In this document: positions 36,516 through 45,825 of the stretch, in pieces
Numbering within the stretch: position 1 is the stretch's first letter
Layout of the letters: every line of letters starts with the position of its first letter
Assembly (NCBI GenBank): GCA_037890055.1
Contig: JBBKBD010000006.1
Length of the DNA stretch: 64,000 nucleotides
Source: Mediannikoviicoccus sp037890055
GTDB taxonomy: Bacteria > Bacillota > Clostridia > Tissierellales > Peptoniphilaceae
Strand: one strand, 5' to 3'
Translations under genes and position numbers: made by a program
The notes under the pieces: model-generated
Databases searched by the model: none
The model's input: only the letters and a program-made list of their open reading frames with translations
Told to the model about the DNA's origin: nothing

Positions 36516-37152
36516 ATCTATCTTTGATTATATCTTTAACCTTCATAAGTCTGGTTATGGTTGCCCTTTCGTTTTCATCAAGCTTTGATCTGATGTACTT
36601 TATAGTTTCCTGTAAGTCAGGAATTGTTCTATATTCAAGGGCGTTAACTCTTCTTCTTGTCTTTTCCAATTCATCTGCCATAAGTTGACATGCTTTTTCA
36701 ACTTCTGCAAGTTCCAATAGCTTATCCATTATACTATTGAGACCGTCAATGGCACTATCAAGCTCTGCAGAAGTTTGAGCATAACCATATGGGTAGATGC
36801 CCGTAGAGTTTTCTGACTCGCTCTTTTTAAATTCCATTACGGGAATATTTACGGACATAATATTTTTTTCTTCTATTTCCACCGCAATACTTTGCTTTGG
36901 AAAAGAAACTGCCTCTTCCAAAAACTCGGGACTCATTATGGCTGATGCCAATAAGAAATCTCCAAAGGATCTATTTAGTTCTTCTTCAACATCTTCCCTA
37001 AGTTGTTTGTTTTTTCTGATAAGGCTAATAAACTGACGCATAAGCTCGTCTTGTTTATCTTTTAAAAGTTTATGTCCCCTTGTAGATGTTTCAAGTCTAG
37101 TTTTTAACTCTGACAATTTCATTCTTGTAGGGTTAACATTCAGTCTTGCCAT
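36514..37152 (-). CDS. ntpD: V-type ATPase subunit D (central stalk)
   Basis: Rotor shaft that transmits torque between the A3B3 head and the membrane ring. It begins MARLNVNPTRMKLSELKTRL, the family N-terminus, and is a long two-helix coiled coil (1-75 and about 135-212) with a small middle region. Length 212 is normal. It directly abuts the ntpB stop with no spacer. It is the last gene of the operon; the extra ntpH and ntpJ genes of Enterococcus do not follow. Confidence 0.95.
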   Translation of the reverse strand: MARLNVNPTRMKLSELKTRLETSTRGHKLLKDKQDELMRQFISLIRKNKQLREDVEEELNRSFGDFLLASAIMSPEFLEEAVSFPKQSIAVEIEEKNIMSVNIPVMEFKKSESENSTGIYPYGYAQTSAELDSAIDGLNSIMDKLLELAEVEKACQLMADELEKTRRRVNALEYRTIPDLQETIKYIRSKLDENERATITRLMKVKDIIKDR

Positions 37153-38535
37153 CTAATCATCCCCTTGAGCATCCAGGTATTTATCTAAATATTCATCTCT
37201 AATTCTCTTAAGTTCTGTTCTAGGTATTATTCTTAACAGTTTCCATCCTAGGTCAAGTGTCTCTGTGATGGTTCTGTTGTTGTAATAACCTTGATTTACA
37301 TATTCTTTTTCAAACTCTTCCGCAAATTTTGCAAAGGCCTTATCTGCATTTGATAGGGCAGTTTCACCAAGGATAACTGCAAGGTCTCTCGCTTCTCTAC
37401 CGGAAGCATAACCTGCATAGATTTGGTTCATTGTATCTGCGTGGTCTTCTCTTGTCTTTTCCTTTCCAATACCCTTATCCTTTAGACGTGATAGTGAAGG
37501 GATTACAAATATTGGTGGTTCAATACCTGATTTGTATAAATCTCTTGATAGGATGATTTGTCCCTCTGTAATATATCCGGTAAGGTCAGGGATTGGGTGA
37601 GTAATATCTTCTTCTGGCATGGTAAGAATTGGAATTTGTGTTATTGAACCCTTTCTTCCTTTAATTCTTCCAGCTCTTTCATATATTGTTGAAAGATCTG
37701 TATATAGATAACCAGGATAACCTCTTCTACCAGGAACTTCCTTTCTTGCTGCAGATACTTCACGAAGGGCTTCTGCGTAGTTAGTCATATCTGTTAATAT
37801 AACTAGAACGTGCATGTCCTTTTCAAATGCCAAGTACTCTGCACAAGTAAGTGCCATCTTTGGTGTTGCAAGTCTTTCGATGGCAGGGTCGTTTGCAAGG
37901 TTTATAAATAGTACCGCTCTGTCGATTGCCCCTGTTTCTGTAAAGTCATCAATAAAGAATTGAGCTTCTTCGAAAGTTATACCCATGGCAGCAAATACTA
38001 CGGCGAATTTGTCCTTTCCACCTAATACCTTTGCCTGTCTTGCAATTTGCGCTGCAACGTTGTTATGTGGAAGACCTGACGCAGAGAATATTGGTAACTT
38101 TTGTCCCCTTACAAGGGTGTTAAGTCCGTCTATTGTTGAGATACCTGTTTGGATAAACTCAGATGGATAGTCCCTTGCTACTGGGTTAATTGGTGTACCG
38201 TTAATGTCGATGGACTTTTCTGGGATAAGCTTTGGACCATTGTCCATAGGATTACCAAGTCCGTCGAAAACTCTACCAATCATGTCTTCTGAAACACCTA
38301 GTTCCAGTGGTTTCCCTAAAAATCTTACTGTAGTTTCCTTTAAGTTAATTCCTGAAGATCCTTCGAAGATTTGAACCATGGCTTGGTCTCCGTTAATTTC
38401 AATAACACGACCTCTTCTCTTTTCACCATTTTGAAGTTCAATATCTACAAGCTCTTCAAACTTAACTCCTTCAACCCCTTCTATTGCCATTAGAGGTCCT
38501 ACAACTTCAGAAACTGATTTGTATTCTTTAAGCAT
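37153..38535 (-). CDS. ntpB: V-type ATPase subunit B (non-catalytic)
   Basis: 460-residue nucleotide-fold subunit that alternates with A in the head. It contains GQKLPIFSASGLPHN in place of a Walker A P-loop, as expected for the non-catalytic subunit, and the PGRRGYPGYLYTDLS segment. The ATG lies within the last codons of ntpA, an 8-bp overlap, and GGAGGG inside ntpA serves it. Translational coupling with A fits the 3:3 stoichiometry. Confidence 0.96.
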   Translation of the reverse strand: MLKEYKSVSEVVGPLMAIEGVEGVKFEELVDIELQNGEKRRGRVIEINGDQAMVQIFEGSSGINLKETTVRFLGKPLELGVSEDMIGRVFDGLGNPMDNGPKLIPEKSIDINGTPINPVARDYPSEFIQTGISTIDGLNTLVRGQKLPIFSASGLPHNNVAAQIARQAKVLGGKDKFAVVFAAMGITFEEAQFFIDDFTETGAIDRAVLFINLANDPAIERLATPKMALTCAEYLAFEKDMHVLVILTDMTNYAEALREVSAARKEVPGRRGYPGYLYTDLSTIYERAGRIKGRKGSITQIPILTMPEEDITHPIPDLTGYITEGQIILSRDLYKSGIEPPIFVIPSLSRLKDKGIGKEKTREDHADTMNQIYAGYASGREARDLAVILGETALSNADKAFAKFAEEFEKEYVNQGYYNNRTITETLDLGWKLLRIIPRTELKRIRDEYLDKYLDAQGDD

Positions 38536-40300
38536 TTATAGTCCCTCCTTTAGCTACTAGTTTAGAAAACTCTTCTTCCATTTCCTTTTTAATGTCTTCA
38601 AATTTGTCTAATTCATCTTCATGAATATTCTTTGCTCTGGCAATTCTTTCTCTTACGTCCATGGTTTCTATTTCTGACATGTATGCGCCTTTGTCAAGTG
38701 CATCAAGTCCTAGGTCATAGAATTCAAGAACTATTTTAAGCATCTTGTATTGTTTCTTAAGTGAGCAATATGTGTCTACTTCATGGAAGGCATTTTGTTG
38801 TAAGAAGTCTTCTCTAATTGACTTTGTTACTTCAAGTTTAAGTTGGTCAGTTTCAGAAAGTGAATCTCTACCAACAAGTCTTACAATTTCCAAAAGTCCA
38901 GACTCTTCTTGTAGAAGTGCCATTGCCTTCATTCTTAGTTTTGAAAACTCAGGGTCAATGTTTTCGTCTAAATACTTATCAACTTTTGGTTGATATAGTG
39001 AATATGAATTCAACCAGTTAATTGCTGGGAAGTGTCTCTTGTATGATAGTGCATAGTCAAGTCCCCAGAACACCTTTACAATTCTAAGGGTTGCTTGTGA
39101 TACCGGTTCTGAAATATCTCCTCCTGGAGGTGATACGGCACCGATTACTGTAAGTGCTCCAACTCTTTCGTCTTCACCTTTACAGATAACTTTACCAGCT
39201 CTTTCATAGTAGTCTGCAATTCTTGATGCCAAGTATGCTGGATATCCTTCGTCACCAGGCATTTCTTCAAGTCTACCGGACATTTCACGAAGTGCTTCCG
39301 CCCATCTTGATGTTGAGTCCGCCATCATGGCTACAGAATATCCCATATCTCTGAAGTATTCAGAAATTGTTATACCTGTGTAAATAGATGCTTCTCTGGC
39401 TGCTACCGGCATATTTGAAGTGTTTGCAATAAGAACGGTTCTTTTCATTAGTGATTCGCCAGTCTTTGGATCGATGATTTCAGGGAATTCACCAAGTACG
39501 TCGGTCATCTCGTTTCCACGTTCTCCACAACCTACATACACAACTATTTCAGCGTCTGCCCATTTAGCAAGCTGATGTTGTACTACTGTCTTACCTGAAC
39601 CGAAAGGTCCTGGTATTGCTGCAGCTCCACCTTTTGTAACTGGGAAGAAGGTATCTATAACCCTTTGTCCTGTTACAAGAGGCTCTGTAGGGTCAAGCTT
39701 CTTAACATATGGACGACCTGTTCTTACTGGCCACTTTTGCATCATTGTAAGTTCTTTGTCACCATTTGCTGTTTCAACTATGCAAACTGTGTCTGTAACA
39801 GTAAAAGAACCCGATTTTATATCTTTAACTGTTCCTTCAACACCCATCGGAACCATTATCTTGTGTTCTACTATTGGAGTTTCATCTACAGTGCCTATTA
39901 CAAATCCTGGTGAAACTTTGTCTCCTACTTTAACCTTTGGAACAAAATCCCATTTCTTTTCTCTGTCTAACGCCTTTACAGAAACACCTCTTAAAAGGAA
40001 ATCTCCCGCTGCATCTTGTAGTGCTTGAAGAGGTCTTTGTATACCGTCAAACATCTGTTCAATAAGGCCAGGGCCCAATTCTATTGACAAAGGTGAACCT
40101 GTTGTTACAACCTTGTCCCCAGGTCCAATTCCTGTAGTCTCCTCATATACTTGGATAGAGGCCTTGTCGCCTCTCATCTCGATGATTTCTCCGATGAGCT
40201 TATCTTCTGAAACTTCTACAACGTCATAAACATTGGCATTATCCATACCTTCGGCAACAACTAAAGGTCCGGATACTTTAATTATTTTTCCTTCTTTCAA
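38528..40300 (-). CDS. ntpA: V-type ATPase catalytic subunit A
   Basis: ATP-hydrolysing head subunit. Walker A is GPFGSGKT, preceded by the A-type non-homologous insert region (about 110-200), and Walker B lies in the YVGCGERGNEMTDVL neighbourhood. I chose TTG 40300: GGAG lies eight bases upstream and the protein then begins KEGKIIKVSGP, giving 590 residues, the family length. The longer frame to 40372 enters ntpG. It overlaps ntpB by 8 bp. Confidence 0.96.
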   Translation of the reverse strand: MKEGKIIKVSGPLVVAEGMDNANVYDVVEVSEDKLIGEIIEMRGDKASIQVYEETTGIGPGDKVVTTGSPLSIELGPGLIEQMFDGIQRPLQALQDAAGDFLLRGVSVKALDREKKWDFVPKVKVGDKVSPGFVIGTVDETPIVEHKIMVPMGVEGTVKDIKSGSFTVTDTVCIVETANGDKELTMMQKWPVRTGRPYVKKLDPTEPLVTGQRVIDTFFPVTKGGAAAIPGPFGSGKTVVQHQLAKWADAEIVVYVGCGERGNEMTDVLGEFPEIIDPKTGESLMKRTVLIANTSNMPVAAREASIYTGITISEYFRDMGYSVAMMADSTSRWAEALREMSGRLEEMPGDEGYPAYLASRIADYYERAGKVICKGEDERVGALTVIGAVSPPGGDISEPVSQATLRIVKVFWGLDYALSYKRHFPAINWLNSYSLYQPKVDKYLDENIDPEFSKLRMKAMALLQEESGLLEIVRLVGRDSLSETDQLKLEVTKSIREDFLQQNAFHEVDTYCSLKKQYKMLKIVLEFYDLGLDALDKGAYMSEIETMDVRERIARAKNIHEDELDKFEDIKKEMEEEFSKLVAKGGTINA

Positions 40301-40313
40301 TATAAGCTCTCCT

Positions 40314-40622
40314 TTATAAAATATTAGATCCAACGGCTTTTTCAACATTCTTATTAATTCTGTCCATACCAATTCCTAACGTTCCTTGGTTGGATGGAAT
40401 CAATATAACCGCCGGCACAACTTCGTTATTATATCTTTCAATAGTTTCTGGTATCAAATTGGCAAGTTGTTCGGTTATAAAAATAACACCATAGCCATCC
40501 TTTGCCAACTTATCCACGATTCTTCTTGTTTCGTCTGCTTCAATTGTTGTAAAAACATTTACTCCCAAAGCTCTAAAACCTAAGACAGAATCTCTATCTC
40601 CAACTACGGCTACTTTATGCAT
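40314..40622 (-). CDS. ntpG: V-type ATPase subunit F (NtpG)
   Basis: Small Rossmann-like central-stalk subunit that binds D. MHKVAVVGDRDSVLGFRALG at the N-terminus is characteristic. Length is 102 residues from ATG 40622; a GTG nine bases upstream (40631), closer to an AAAGG site, is an alternative start. It overlaps the end of ntpC by 8 bp or more and lies 13 bp before ntpA. Confidence 0.92.
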   Translation of the reverse strand: MHKVAVVGDRDSVLGFRALGVNVFTTIEADETRRIVDKLAKDGYGVIFITEQLANLIPETIERYNNEVVPAVILIPSNQGTLGIGMDRINKNVEKAVGSNIL

Positions 40623-41616
40623 ATGTCTCACGTAACCTTTCTTTTATGAAATTCTTCGGTAGATTATTAAGCTTAGACACTAATAGTATTCTAAGATTTC
40701 TAATCTCATTCTCCTTTGCCATTAGATATGCAAAAGGAACTTCCGGTCCATAGTTTATCTTCTTTGCTTCTTTAGTAAGACTTACTATATAGTCATCCAT
40801 GCTCTTTTCAAAGGCGGATAGACTCTGTGTATTGTTATATTCCTTAATGCTGTCCCTTAGGTAGTAGTAAATTCTTGCAGATTTAATAAATGAACTGCTC
40901 TCATCTATCTTGTTAAATAGATTTTCTTTGAATTTTTCTACGCCTATAGTTCCACCTGGAATAATAATTTTTTCTAAGAATTGTAAGTCCACATTTTGTC
41001 TTTGAACTCTTAAAAGCGTTCTGACATTTGTAAAGTCGATTAAGTCTTCGGCGTATTGAATTAAAAGTTCTGAATCAATCTCTTCTGCAAGTTGTTTCAG
41101 GTTTTCAAAATATGCCACATCAACATATATGTCTATGTTTTGAGGATCTTTTTCCTCAAGATAACTATCATAAACTCTATTTACAACTCCTGAGTATCTG
41201 GTGTCTATCTTCGCTCTGTCCCCTGACTCAAAGTCCTTTCTAAGTTCTTCATAGTCAAAGCTTCCAACGTCAATAAACATATTATCGTAGTCAATACCGC
41301 TTATCTTTTCTTTTAACATAACCTTTAGATTGTGATATTCATATTTTAAAGTCAATAACTTTATTACTTTAGATCTCTTAAGCATCTTGTTGTATTTGTT
41401 ATAAATATCTTGAAGGGCTTCTTTTAAAGCTACTTCATAATCTTCTGGTCTGTCTAACTTTGCAAAGTACTCATGGTAAGAAGTGTCATTTAAAAGTCTT
41501 ATGGCACTTTCCAGGTTCTCCGATTCTGCCATTCTATCAAAGAAGTTTTCATTAAGAAGGTCTTTTTCATAAACTCTAGTAGTTACTGAAGCTTGGATAA
41601 AATCTTGTCTATCCAT
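40615..41616 (-). CDS. ntpC: V-type ATPase subunit C (NtpC, d-type)
   Basis: Socket that couples the central stalk to the c ring. 333 residues, predicted almost entirely helical, with the family features of three homologous helical repeats. IRNLRILLVSKLNNLP near the C-terminus is typical. AGGAGG precedes ATG, and it lies 8 bp after ntpE. The call is strengthened by its position between E and F. Confidence 0.92.
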   Translation of the reverse strand: MDRQDFIQASVTTRVYEKDLLNENFFDRMAESENLESAIRLLNDTSYHEYFAKLDRPEDYEVALKEALQDIYNKYNKMLKRSKVIKLLTLKYEYHNLKVMLKEKISGIDYDNMFIDVGSFDYEELRKDFESGDRAKIDTRYSGVVNRVYDSYLEEKDPQNIDIYVDVAYFENLKQLAEEIDSELLIQYAEDLIDFTNVRTLLRVQRQNVDLQFLEKIIIPGGTIGVEKFKENLFNKIDESSSFIKSARIYYYLRDSIKEYNNTQSLSAFEKSMDDYIVSLTKEAKKINYGPEVPFAYLMAKENEIRNLRILLVSKLNNLPKNFIKERLRETYA

Positions 41617-41624
41617 AATACCTC

Positions 41625-42179
41625 CTATTCTTCAAATAAGTTCTGAACAATAAAGCTTTCTAAATCCTGTCTTTTTGAATCTACAATCTTTGAAAAGTCA
41701 TTGTTTATAATTGACTTGCCATCATAAAACTTGAATCCGCTTTTTACATAATCTCCAGACAACTTGTATGGAAGGTCTAGTTTGTTATAGGCGTCCACCA
41801 TGTTTTCCTGTACTGAAACTGTAGCGTCTTCTGAAAGATTAGCATCTTTTAAAGCACTCTTTAAAATTGACACATAGGTTTCTTCGTCAATTTTTTCTAA
41901 GCCCGCTTTAGTCTTTTCTATAACTCTATCAACCACTGTTTGTTTAGCAGAAAGCTCTTCGTCTCTTGCTCTAAGGGTTGCGGAGTTTACAATTTTTTCA
42001 ATAAGATTTTGTGATTCTGTCTCAGCCTTTTGAATTATGGCTGATTTTTCATTTTTTGCATCGACAATAATTTTTTCTATTTCTTTATTTTTTTTCTCTT
42101 CAGCTTCTTGAATAATTTGGTCAGATTCAAACTTTGCATCTTTTAAAATTTGATTTAATATATTATCTAAATTTGACAT
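41625..42179 (-). CDS. ntpE: V-type ATPase subunit E (peripheral stalk)
   Basis: 184 residues. A long charged coiled coil (1-95, rich in Glu, Lys and Ala) is followed by a globular C-terminal domain that binds the head. This is the peripheral stalk partner of the ntpF product. An AAAGGATG site lies upstream of ATG. It sits between ntpK and ntpC as in Enterococcus hirae. Confidence 0.9.
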   Translation of the reverse strand: MSNLDNILNQILKDAKFESDQIIQEAEEKKNKEIEKIIVDAKNEKSAIIQKAETESQNLIEKIVNSATLRARDEELSAKQTVVDRVIEKTKAGLEKIDEETYVSILKSALKDANLSEDATVSVQENMVDAYNKLDLPYKLSGDYVKSGFKFYDGKSIINNDFSKIVDSKRQDLESFIVQNLFEE

Positions 42180-42204
42180 CTAATCACATCCTTTAGCCCA
42201 AGAA

Positions 42205-42672
42205 CTATATTCTTGTTAGCATTAAGAATGAGAATGCGAAACCTAATATTGCGTATAACTCAACCATTACCGCGTAAACTATACCTTTTACTTGTTGTTC
42301 TTCATTCTTTGCAAGAATATTCATACCTGCTACTGATACTCTACCTTGTGATTGTGCTGAAATAAGACCGCCAATGCCTACTGGTAGTGAAGCTGCAACA
42401 TAGTAGAAACCATGTTCTAGTGGAATACCTGCTTCAATCTTGAAAAGAATTAAAAGTCCAATTACGAATCCATAAAGTCCTTGTGTACCTGGTAAAAGTT
42501 GGATAACTAGTGATTTACCAAATTTTTCTGGCTCCTCTATAACAATTCCTGCAGCGGCTTCCCCTGCTATTCCAACACCCTTTGCAGATCCTGCACCTGA
42601 TAAGAATACTGCCAAGGCAGCTCCTAATGCAGTTAGTATAAGTCCTCCGTTTTCAATAAAAAACTCCTTCAT
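42205..42672 (-). CDS. ntpK: V-type ATPase c-ring subunit K, Na+ type
   Basis: 155-residue proteolipid with four membrane helices, a duplicated hairpin. The Na+ ligands known from E. hirae NtpK (L61, T64, Q65, Q110, E139) are present with an offset of one: L60, T63 and Q64 in LLPGTQGLYGF, Q109 in SAQSQGRV, E138 in MVELYAI. Only the second hairpin carries the ion-binding Glu, as in E. hirae. The enzyme is therefore probably a Na+ pump or Na+-driven ATP synthase. AGGAGG precedes ATG. Confidence 0.95.
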   Translation of the reverse strand: MKEFFIENGGLILTALGAALAVFLSGAGSAKGVGIAGEAAAGIVIEEPEKFGKSLVIQLLPGTQGLYGFVIGLLILFKIEAGIPLEHGFYYVAASLPVGIGGLISAQSQGRVSVAGMNILAKNEEQQVKGIVYAVMVELYAILGFAFSFLMLTRI

Positions 42673-42682
42673 TCTATTCCTC

Positions 42683-44662
42683 CTATTTGTTTTCGTTTTT
42701 TTCTAAATCAAAATATTTTGGTTTATTGATTAAACCTTTAAAGGCTTTTCCTCCGCCTTCATAAAATTTGTTAAACATCTCTACATATATAAGTCTTGCT
42801 GAATGCACATATGCACTTAGATATGATAAGAATAAGTTAAATAGTTGGAAGACTACAAATATTATAACTCCTCCAATTATTCCTACGATTCCTCCACCAA
42901 ATAGCATCTTCACTATAATGTTTATGGCTAAAGCGATAAATCCTCCCGCTAGTCCAAGGGCCATAAGTCTTAGGTAGGATACAAAGTCTCCTATATAGCC
43001 TGTTAGACCGTAGACTTCGTTTAGTCCAACGGCAAGCCTTACTCCCCAGTTTTTGGAAGCTCTGCCCGCTGTTAAAAATATTCCTGCCATGCCTGCTATC
43101 ATAACCCATTTAGCGACATTTTTTACTGTTGGTGAAAGCTTAAGTGGTCCTGATGCTGCAAATAAAATAATACTTATAAGCACTACATACAAGAATCCCA
43201 CATCGAATATTGCACCTTTAAGGTCTTTGTCTTTAATCATCATATAGGCCTTTATTCCCAGTGCAAAGAAAATATGAATACCTCCAAGTACAAGTGATAT
43301 TAAAATTATTAACATGGAGTCTTCAGTTTGATCAAGTAGTGGTCTATATGGCAAAGCTATCCCGAAGCACGAACCATATATTAGTCCCCAAAGCATTGTC
43401 GGGATACTTAAAAACATAAAGAACTTAACATTTCTTTTAAAGTCCGCTCTTAAGTTAAAGAACTTAAGTCCCACTACACATAGAATAAATAATAGCAGTC
43501 CATAACCAAAGTCACCTACCATCATCCCTGCAAAGAATGCATAGAATGGTGCAAATAGTGGAGTTGGATCAACTTCGCTATATTTTGGAAGGGAGTACAT
43601 CTCTGTAAGGCCTTGGAAGGCACCGGTAAATTTGCCATTTTCAAGTATAATTGGCACATTAGGGTCATCCTTCTTGGCATCTTCGGCGTCCAAAGAATAT
43701 CTTTCGCCAAGGATTTGTTTTAATTTGCCTTCGAACTCGTTTAAAAGTCTTGTAGGCACATAGCCTTGAATTAAGTTTACCTTCTTACTTGTTCTGAAGT
43801 TTTCAGGTACTTCTTCAATAAGTCTTTGATTCTCAACGTGTTCATAGTAGACCTTTAGGTCTTCGAGCTTATCAAGTTCTCCCTTTAAAACTTCCTCTTC
43901 CACTTTTATTTCTTTTTCTTTTTCTTGTATTACCTTTGATAATTCAGAAATCTCTTCGCTTACAATATTGTTTGCTCCAATTGTAACCGGGGCAAATCCA
44001 TGTCTTCTCAAAACTTCCATGTCTCGTCTTTTATTTTCCCTAAGACCTGCAAAGATTACGTAGTAAACATCTTTTTCTTGAGACATTTCATCTAGAGATA
44101 CATCTTCAAAGGAACTTAACTCCATCTTTAGCTCTTCAATGGACTTGTTTGGTATCGTTCCAGTTTGGATAAAACTTCTTTTAATATTGTAAAGATCTTT
44201 TACAGGAATATTTAAGCCATCCCAGTGTCTTAAATCTTCAACCCTTTGCTTTGAGTTTTGAATATCCTGTTTTGCATCATCAATAATCTTTTGAGAATTC
44301 TGTAGTTTTGAGTAAATTGGTTTGAAATCAAAATTATTTCCCTTTTCAACAATTTCTTCATAGGAATAATTTTGAACTCCTTCTTTCATAGCTTGTAGTT
44401 TAGGTTTCTTTTCTTCATACTTTGAAAGAAGCTCTATTGCCCAACTAACTCTTTGCAATTCCTCTTGTGCCTGTAGAAGTTCAGTGTCTGGAACTACTCT
44501 TTCTAACAGTTCGTTTCCTGAAACCTCTTCAACACTTTGAACCTTTTCGTCATTTAGATTATTGAAATGAACATACTCAAATTCCTGTAATTCTTTTAGA
44601 AGTCGACTTCTATCATAATCAAAGGCAAGTAAGTTAAACTTACTCATTTTAACCATTGACAT
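42683..44662 (-). CDS. ntpI: V-type ATPase subunit I (a-type membrane stator)
   Basis: About 659 residues. A cytoplasmic N-terminal half (1-340) with long coiled-coil arms is followed by a membrane half with seven or eight helices. The GDFGYGLLLF segment and the helix FVSYLRLMALGLAGG with its essential arginine form the ion half-channels. I take ATG 44662; a TTG at 44674 is possible. It overlaps the preceding ntpF gene by 14 bp. Confidence 0.94.
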   Translation of the reverse strand: MSMVKMSKFNLLAFDYDRSRLLKELQEFEYVHFNNLNDEKVQSVEEVSGNELLERVVPDTELLQAQEELQRVSWAIELLSKYEEKKPKLQAMKEGVQNYSYEEIVEKGNNFDFKPIYSKLQNSQKIIDDAKQDIQNSKQRVEDLRHWDGLNIPVKDLYNIKRSFIQTGTIPNKSIEELKMELSSFEDVSLDEMSQEKDVYYVIFAGLRENKRRDMEVLRRHGFAPVTIGANNIVSEEISELSKVIQEKEKEIKVEEEVLKGELDKLEDLKVYYEHVENQRLIEEVPENFRTSKKVNLIQGYVPTRLLNEFEGKLKQILGERYSLDAEDAKKDDPNVPIILENGKFTGAFQGLTEMYSLPKYSEVDPTPLFAPFYAFFAGMMVGDFGYGLLLFILCVVGLKFFNLRADFKRNVKFFMFLSIPTMLWGLIYGSCFGIALPYRPLLDQTEDSMLIILISLVLGGIHIFFALGIKAYMMIKDKDLKGAIFDVGFLYVVLISIILFAASGPLKLSPTVKNVAKWVMIAGMAGIFLTAGRASKNWGVRLAVGLNEVYGLTGYIGDFVSYLRLMALGLAGGFIALAINIIVKMLFGGGIVGIIGGVIIFVVFQLFNLFLSYLSAYVHSARLIYVEMFNKFYEGGGKAFKGLINKPKYFDLEKNENK

Positions 44663-44975
44663 ATTCTGATACAATCCTCTCTACAATTGAATTTGAAACA
44701 CTTTGGATTTTTGAGTCCTCCATGCTTTGTATTTTCTTAACCTTTTCTCGGGAGGCTTCTAAAATAGGTGCTTCTTTCTCTTCACCTTCTTTTTGAGCCT
44801 TATCTAACATTTCCCTTCTTAAGTTTTCTCCTTCTTCTATAATGCTGTCGTACTCTTTCTTGCCTACGGTTTTGATTTGCTCAAGAATCTCCTCTGCTTT
44901 TTTCTTAGCATCCGTTACTATTTGGTCAGCACCAGATTCTGCTTCGCTAATCTTTTCAACCATATTTGAAGTCAT
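44649..44975 (-). CDS. ntpF: V-type ATPase subunit G/H (NtpF, peripheral stalk)
   Basis: 108 residues forming one long charged coiled coil (ADQIVTDAKKKAEEILEQI, then EGENLRREM). This is the peripheral-stalk helix that pairs with subunit E. The start ATG has GGGGAGG seven bases upstream. As first gene it fixes the order ntpFIKECGABD, the same as in E. hirae. Its predicted 5' UTR is about 115 nt and strongly structured. Confidence 0.9.
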   Translation of the reverse strand: MTSNMVEKISEAESGADQIVTDAKKKAEEILEQIKTVGKKEYDSIIEEGENLRREMLDKAQKEGEEKEAPILEASREKVKKIQSMEDSKIQSVSNSIVERIVSEYVNG

Positions 44976-45027
44976 ACATTCACCTCCCCTGTATATTAGA
45001 TAACGATTTCACAATATGCATAATCTT

Positions 45028-45091
45028 TGGTTTAGTCAACACAACCCCTCAACCATCAGTTGTTGAGACTTTAAAGCGCTAAACTAAACCA
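45028..45091 (-). ncRNA. Structured leader RNA of the V-ATPase operon (candidate riboswitch)
   Basis: Read on the minus strand, TGGTTTAGT (45083-45091) pairs perfectly with ACTAAACCA (45028-45036) over 9 bp. Inside lies a second perfect stem, CTCAAC/GTTGAG (45062-45067 with 45048-45053), plus unpaired purine-rich GGGGTTGTGTTG. The predicted transcription start is within a base or two of the outer stem. There is no T run after it, so it is not a terminator. About 50 nt separate it from ntpF. An ion-sensing riboswitch is a natural guess for a Na+ ATPase operon, but I could not match any known class. Confidence 0.5.
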
Positions 45092-45098
45092 TAGAATT

Positions 45099-45127
45099 AT
45101 AATAACATATTCCTAACTTTTAATCAA
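45099..45127 (-). promoter_or_regulatory. Promoter of V-ATPase operon
   Basis: TTGATT (45122-45127) and TATTAT (45099-45104) on the minus strand at 17 bases; TATAAT three bases downstream (45096-45101) is an alternative -10. I see no terminator after upp, so some upp read-through into the operon is possible. Confidence 0.65.
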
Positions 45128-45138
45128 TAAATCTAGTA

Positions 45139-45768
45139 TTATTTTGTGCCGAATAATCTATCTCCAGCATCTCCTAGACCAGGTAGGATATATCCATGAT
45201 CATTAAGTTTTTCATCAAGACCAGCAATATAAATATGAACATCTGGATGAAGTTCGTGAATTGCTTTTAGTCCTTCAGGTGCCGCAATTATATTTACAAG
45301 TTTAATGCTCTTTGCTCCCTTGTTTTTTAAATATTGAATTGCTGCCGCTGCTGAACCACCAGTTGCAAGCATTGGATCTAGAACAAGAACTGTTCTGTCT
45401 GATATATCTGTAGGTAACTTGCAGTAATATTCAACAGGTTCCAATGTTTCAGGGTCTCTGTAAAGACCAATATGGCCAACCTTTGCAGCTGGAATGATAC
45501 TAAGCATACCATCAACCATTCCAAGACCTGCTCTAAGTACTGGAACTAAAGCAACCTTTTTACCTGAAAGAACTTTTCCCTTTGTCTTTACCAAAGGAGT
45601 TTCTACATCAATTTCTTCCATGGAAAAATCTCTTGTTACTTCATATGCCATAAGCATAGAAATTTCAGAAACCAAGTCTCTGAATTGTTTTGATCCAGTA
45701 TTAACATCTCTAAGTATTGTAAGTTTGTGAGTTATAACTGGATGATTAAAAATTGTTACATTATCCAT
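45139..45768 (-). CDS. upp: Uracil phosphoribosyltransferase
   Basis: Salvage of uracil to UMP with PRPP. The PRPP loop VLDPMLATGGSA and the uracil-binding YILPGLGDAGDR near the C-terminus are intact. 209 residues is the standard length. AGGAGG precedes ATG. It is 57 bp downstream of the sua5 gene and may share its transcript, though a TTTACA-like box in the gap may give it its own start. It works with the permease at 17017-18276. Confidence 0.97.
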   Translation of the reverse strand: MDNVTIFNHPVITHKLTILRDVNTGSKQFRDLVSEISMLMAYEVTRDFSMEEIDVETPLVKTKGKVLSGKKVALVPVLRAGLGMVDGMLSIIPAAKVGHIGLYRDPETLEPVEYYCKLPTDISDRTVLVLDPMLATGGSAAAAIQYLKNKGAKSIKLVNIIAAPEGLKAIHELHPDVHIYIAGLDEKLNDHGYILPGLGDAGDRLFGTK

Positions 45769-45825
45769 ATCCTTACCTCCTATTTATAATAATATAATAA
45801 CACTAAATAAGGTCCTTTGTAAAAG

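Noticed and set aside
44980..45021. 13-codon upstream ORF ending next to the ntpF start
   Set aside because: No ribosome site before its ATG and no informative codons; probably chance.
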